Assembly (NCBI RefSeq): GCF_028640845.1
Contig: NC_080540.1
Coordinates: 170,573,752-170,637,751 of the forward strand
Direction of reading: 5' to 3'
DNA from: Ahaetulla prasina
Taxonomy: Eukaryota > Chordata > Lepidosauria > Squamata > Colubridae
Length of the DNA stretch: 64,000 nucleotides
Shown: piece by piece, positions 58,996 to 64,000 of the stretch
Layout of the letters: each line of letters begins with the position of its first letter
Numbering within the stretch: the stretch's first letter is position 1
Translations under genes and position numbers: made by a program
Notes under the pieces: generated by a model
Databases searched by the model: none
What the model saw: only the letters and a program-made list of their open reading frames with translations
What the model was told of the DNA's origin: nothing

Positions 58996-60610
58996 GATCT
59001 CAAATACTCCATCTTTTTTCCATTCAAACAAACACATGGCATGAAGCCATTCATTGTCACTATGTCATGACATTGCACAAATATTGGTGGTCTTATACTA
59101 ATAACAATGTATTGCCTTTAATATATGTGACTTGTTAATGAAGGTAGCAATATATTGTACAAAAATAATCATTGTCTTACAGTTCAGTCAGTATCTGCCT
59201 GTCTACAATGTTCAGAATCACACAATACACACACCCAATTCCATTTGGCTGACTTCATAGAGTTTCTACTTATCTTTCCATGATCAAATAGATGGCATTT
59301 ATTCAAATATGATAAATATTATATACATTTACATTTGGAAAAAGGGAGGAATTCGTACACCATTCTCAAAAGGAATGGAATGTTTCTATAAAAAAACCTA
59401 TGTAGGGCAATTACAATGCAGGTTAATTTCTAGTATCATACAGTTCATGTTGTAGTAATTTCAATTTCTCACAAAGCAGACTACCTTTTTATTGGTTATT
59501 TACAGTAATTGTGAAGTAGGAGTGGCTTCCGTTCTATTGAGATTACATAGTGACTGTGGCTGGGACATTCCTGGCAAAACTAGTATTTGACGGAATTTCA
59601 ATCAATATGGAAAAGGCCTATCTCATGAGAAAAAGCAATCTTCATGGCTCAAATAAATCAGAAGCCAGAGGCATTTCCAAGATTCAGTGCTTCCATCAAA
59701 ATGACAATATAAGTATAGGAATGCAAACCGCATCCTTTTTTGTATGTGACACATATTCAGAAGGGGTGGCGCTCGCATCATGATGTCATAACTCTCACCA
59801 TTTGCCTCTCTCCTGCAAATGCCTTTGAAATTGCATATCCTGCACCATCCATCCTTTGTCAACTTTCTGATTGACTATTGTCAATTTATCACCTCTCCAT
59901 TTTTCACTATATCTCTGTGACTTTCCTGTCTTAGTGAAGCCCATCGTATTCCTTTCAGTTTTGACAGCATATCTATCTGATTCTTGTGCTGACACAAAAT
60001 TGGGTTGGATACCCCTTCAGGCTTCAGAGGATCTACTGCCGGCATGTTCCTGAAACCTTTCAGTGGTCCATTCCTACTTTGTTGTAGTTACCAAAACTCA
60101 TTGAAGTTTGTAGGGAAACTAATGTCTATTGCAAAAAAGAGAGAGAGAGAGAGAACCTAGCAGTGGTTCTGCTTTAGGGCTTTCTGGAACCAGGTCATTC
60201 ACTCAACTGGATGGCTTCCAAAAGACATTTGGGGATTGATTAATTGATGTTAGGATCCACTATATAGCTCTGCAACTTCACAGGCACTTTCATCAGTCTC
60301 ATCTCTGCCTGCAAAGCAGCAGTAATACACTGTACAGTAATATCTTAAATATTACATTTCTTTCAAAAGAAGAAGCTACTTTTAGAAGCATTTGCTTCCC
60401 AGAAACAGCCCATTACACCTATGCATTTACTGAATTATCTTAGTGAATGCCTTGCAAACCCATAAACAAATGAACACAGTTATAAGGGTACAAATTCATG
60501 GATTGCATTGGACTAAGACACTTCTTTTGTATTTCTTTAATTTTTTTAAAGAATTGCCATTTATAAACTGATTGAGTTTATAAAAGGCAATTTAAAAGAA
60601 AAAAAAACTG
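58996..60610. other. Intronic stretch with a short (GA)n
   Basis: GA run at 60137-60154. No gene. Confidence 0.4.
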
Positions 60611-60785
60611 ATGGGTGGGGTGGCCTAGAGGTGGAGCTCTCCGCCTCACAATCAGGAGGCTGTGAGTTCGATCCTAGGTAGAGGCAGATATTTCTCTCTC
60701 TGGGCACCCTGAGTATATATCTGCTGAAAAAAAACCTTCCTGGTGACAGGAAGGGCGTCCGGCCAGTAAACACTCAGCTCCATTC
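60611..60785 (+). mobile_element. tRNA-derived SINE with CTTCCTGGTGACAGGAAGG tail
   Basis: Box A-like GTGGCCTAGAGGTGGAG, box B GAGTTCGATCC, then TCTCTGGGCACCCTGAG and the tail CTTCCTGGTGACAGGAAGGG with GTCCGGCCAGTAAA, followed by a tandem CACTCAGCTCCATTCA pair. A different SINE family from 29410. Confidence 0.8.
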
Positions 60786-61590
60786 AAACACTCAGCTCCA
60801 TTCATAATCCACAAGGGATTATGGGGTTGTTAAAAGAGGATGATTTATAAACTCATTGAATGCTGGACGTGTAGCAAGAAGGAAGCTGCTCACTTGGAGA
60901 GCTGCCTGTATGAGTGTGGAGTGTGAGTGTTAATTGGCTGCCCTTTTCTGATAGCCTAGGCTGGGATTCTCTAGGCTTAGTCACTAGCTGGCTTGGGCTG
61001 AACTGAAAAGCCTTGGACTTGAAAGAATGTGAAAAAGATCTGGAAGTTAAACCAAACGAGACTACAAAAGGAAAGTGTGTTAACAATAAAATAGGCTGGG
61101 GATGCAACACAAAATAGATTGAGGTATGGCAGGGCTTCAAAATTGTGTACCAATCTGCAGCTTATTTTCTTGAATCCCAACAAGGCAAGTCTAGGAGAAG
61201 CCCTATTAAACACAGAGGTACTCGGTAGAATTCCTATTTTCTAGCTGATCTGTAAATACCTATTTTATTTCAATCACTTTGCATGCTTCAGAAGGCAAAG
61301 ACTAAGGAGATTTCCCTTCCCTTCCTTTCCAAACAACTAGAATGGAAAGGAATACATTTACTGCTGCTCAGAGAATTGATGCTGAAAGAATGTAAGACTT
61401 TCCCTGACAAACTCAATTAAGAGCGGTCCAATTCTTGTTGTTTGTCAATAAGTCAAAACGCATTCTATCTTGCTTTATTATATAAATGGATCCCGCGAAA
61501 GATCCAGTTACAGCCAAAACAAGCAAGAAGACAGAAATAGTTAGTTTTTAATGAGCTATGCCACTTTCAAGTGTCCAGGGAGGTATATAT
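60786..61590. other. Intronic stretch, nothing recognised
   Basis: No gene or repeat recognised. Confidence 0.4.
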
Positions 61591-61598
61591 GTCTGAAT

Positions 61599-61842
61599 CA
61601 GTGGTGAAATCCATTTTTTTTTACTACTGGTTCTGTGGGCATGGCTTGGTGGGCATGGCAGGGGAAGGATACTGCAAAATCCCCATTCCCTCCCCACTCC
61701 TGGGGGAAAGATATTGCAAAATCTCCATTCCCACCCTACTCTGCGACCAACCAGAGGTGGTATTTGCTGGTTCTCCGAACTACTCAAAATTTCCCCTACT
61801 GGTTCTCCAGAACCTGTCAGAACCTGTTGGATTTCACCCCTT
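61599..61842. mobile_element. hAT MITE (CAGTGGTGGGTTTC family) with perfect TSD
   Basis: Starts CAGTGGTGAAATCC and ends GGATTTCACCCCTT. Flanked by GTCTGAAT at 61591-61598 and 61843-61850, a perfect 8-bp duplication. Terminal bases of the right end have drifted. Confidence 0.9.
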
Positions 61843-61850
61843 GTCTGAAT

Positions 61851-62430
61851 GCTCCTTCATATGTCAGTTTCTTATATAGAGAAGCAGAACCTGAAATATT
61901 GAGGTAGTGGAAGTGGTCAATAATCACAGAGACCACAGTTAGTTTCCCTCTTTTCATTTCCTGCTACCAACTGTTTCACAATGGCTGCCATGATTCTTCT
62001 TCCTCTGTCAGCAATTCTGATTCCATGAAACTCCCTCTGAACAGCCCAACCAACCAAGGTTAGACTCTGCAAAATCAATAAGAAGGCTGCTTCCTAGTCT
62101 CTTCCTGCACCATGACATCATTTTGTTTACATGGAAACAAAGTGAGGAAATTAAAATTATGACCACCAACCAGGCAGCTTAGTAGATGAAAGGGTAGCTT
62201 TTGCCATTGCTGCAGCTGAAACCTTTGAACCATGTGATGGGAAAATCTGGGCTCAGCTTTAGAAAGCTAGCATGCCTTACAAGAAGGCCCTTAATTCTAT
62301 TTTTTCCTTGCATAGCTAGTGTGGATTTGGGCTGCGTAGAACTTTAGATTCAAGGCAAAAAAAGAACTTCAGAATGCAAGGGGATAGATAAGCAGTACGT
62401 GTCTGTAACTCCTCAAACAAATTGTGGAAT
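61851..62430. other. Intronic stretch, nothing recognised
   Basis: No gene or repeat recognised. Confidence 0.4.
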
Positions 62431-63302
62431 TTATTTATCTTATCTATCAGATTTGTGCCCGCCATAATCAAATCTGACTCTCAGCCATTAATAATAATAG
62501 TATTTGACAACAGAAACCCAACCCAACCTAAAGAAATCCTCCCCAATAAAACACAAAATTAAGAACTAAGCCCGTAACATATAAATCATTGAAGATATCA
62601 AACAAGGCAATACAATATCGATACCCACAGTAGTGCATAGATCACAATCTTTCAGGCCTTTGGAAGAGCTCCATTTTTAATAATGTCTGAATAGGCAGCA
62701 ATGTGCGGGCAAGTCTGATTTGTTGTAACAAATGGATACTCCCACTGAAAAATAACAACTACAAAACTAAGTCTCTCTCACCTTGTGGAATAAAGAACCA
62801 ACTAAGTGCCTCCTGGGATATATGGATCAGATGGATTCATTCTAGTTGGAGGTGGTAGATCTGAAGATACTAGGCCAGATACGGCTTTATAGATTAAAAA
62901 CAGCACTTGGAATTGCACTTGGAAACCCACCAGAAGCCCCGCAGAGCCTACAACATTGGGTTCATATGTTAATAACAAACACTGCTAGTTTTAACAAATG
63001 GATTATTGCATTCAACAGCAGCTGGACCTTCTGGATAGTCTTCAAAGGCAGATTCCTGTGGTGCACAATATAATAGTCCAAACAAATAGATATAAAGACT
63101 GAAATTAGTGTTGTGAGATCCTTTCATCCCAGCTGGGCCTCAACTGGCACATTAGCCAATGTTGGGCAAAATCCCTATGCTGCCATAGCCTCCACCAGTC
63201 TGTCCAACAGTAGCCACAAGTCCAGGAGCTTCCCACCCCCCAAAACATAGCCCTACCCTTCAATTATCAAAAGATCGTACTGAGGTAAGAGAGCACCTGG
63301 AT
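62431..63302 (-). pseudogene. LINE-Y C-terminal region and 3' end
   Basis: Starts with the 3' tail TTTATTTATCTTATCTATC. Plus-strand phrases CAGCAGCTGGACCTTCTGGA and CAAATAGATATA correspond to the post-RT region of LINE-Y antisense. No long frame remains. Confidence 0.6.
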
Positions 63303-63671
63303 CCATGATGGTGAACCTATGACACGCATGCCACAGGTGGCACGCAGCACCATCTCTGTGGGCATGCGAGCCATCACCCTAGTTCAGCCCCACGCACACC
63401 TCCTGCAGGCCAGCTGGTTGTCAGGTCTCTGCTGTGCATGTGCGGGGGCGGGAGGTCTGGGGAGGCACGTGTGCATGCCTGGGAGCTGGGCCGTTTGCGG
63501 GTGGGGCCACGCACATATGGGTGGGGCACATGAGGGGGTCACGTGTGCATGGGTGAGGCACATGCATGGGCTTTGTGTGTGCATTGCATTTTGGAGGTTT
63601 GGGCACGCACATTTGTGCACATTCACATGTGCACTTTGGGCACTCGGTCCGGAAAAGGTTAGCCATCACTG
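63303..63671. mobile_element. hAT MITE, TG-rich interior
   Basis: Left end CCATGATGGTGAACC and right end GGTTAGCCATCACTG are imperfect inverted repeats. Flanks ACCTGGAT and ATGTAGAT agree at 5 of 8. The GCAC/GTGC-rich interior gives overlapping false frames. Confidence 0.7.
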
Positions 63672-64000
63672 ATGTAGATGTACAAACAGCAACAAATCTT
63701 GCTTCAGTTCAACTTCAACATGTTTCATTCCATCTACATCCTAATTGCCTCCAGAGAGTGGAACAAAGACATAGATGGCCTTTCCTGCACTGATGATATA
63801 CAAGCATCAGTGTATTGATGATACTATATAGATTGCTTCCCCCAGAACTAAACCCGGGGCACCCCACAAAGGAGCATTCACCAGGGCAATCTCTCTTTCC
63901 CCACAACCACTGAGAGCCCCTTAAGATGGGCATAAAACCAGCATCAAGTAGTGATTCCAGTCCTAGCCCTCTCTGGAGTCTGAGAGAATACCATGGTCGA
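63672..64000. other. Window end, LINE-Y-like or unrecognised
   Basis: May continue the LINE-Y copy of 62431-63302 beyond the MITE, but no motif settles it. No gene seen. Confidence 0.35.

Noticed and set aside
63319..63933. Several 70-117 codon frames
   Set aside because: They lie in the TG/GCAC-rich interior of an hAT MITE and overlap on both strands.

Overview
This is a vertebrate nuclear window, almost certainly from a squamate and most likely a snake. It is AT-rich, intron-like DNA packed with squamate-type retroelements (L1, CR1, L2-like and R4-like LINEs, tRNA-derived SINEs), many short hAT and TA-flanked DNA transposons, and two long GATA arrays. There is no bacterial, organellar or viral gene organisation. 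The species call is an inference from repeat content.

The only host coding sequence I can support is one 150-bp exon at 8984-9133 (+). It has a clean acceptor, a clean donor and an open frame of 50 codons. The peptide matches exon 2 of OLFM2 (olfactomedin-2), the segment just after the signal peptide. I therefore read 1-8983 as intron 1 and 9134-64000 as intron 2 of OLFM2. No exon 3 was recognised downstream, so intron 2 would be at least about 54.9 kb.

Layout. 1-1120: microsatellites, an L2-like 3' end and an hAT MITE with a perfect 8-bp duplication. 1121-7440: three head-to-tail L1 pieces (-). 7441-7830: an R4/Dong-like fragment. 8042-8392: a TA-flanked MITE. 8984-9133: the OLFM2 exon. 10190-15150: LINE fragments, a SINE split by an hAT MITE, and a candidate conserved non-coding element near 11.9-12.1 kb. 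16.2-22.4 kb: nested TA-flanked MITEs, hAT MITEs and a CR1-group LINE ('LINE-X'), ending in a 2.7-kb LINE-X copy. 22.7-32.9 kb: palindromic MITEs, L2-like LINEs, a GATA array, an 85-bp-arm hairpin, and a MITE split by a SINE. 34-39.3 kb: a MITE, LINE-Y and a CR1/L1 mosaic. 39.77-46.35 kb: a CR1 element split by a 4,560-bp hAT transposon that has 15-bp terminal repeats, a perfect 8-bp duplication, a BED-finger transposase with two apparent frameshifts, a CpG-rich 5' segment and a plausible intron. 48.4-54.3 kb: a repeat shared with 28.1 kb, an L1 with a 14-bp duplication, a second GATA array, a LINE-X copy and a SINE. 58.5-64 kb: further MITEs, a SINE and LINE-Y.

The genes do not form a pathway. 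The content is one host exon inside a long, repeatedly invaded intron. The nesting gives a relative order of insertions, and the hAT element is the best-preserved mobile element.
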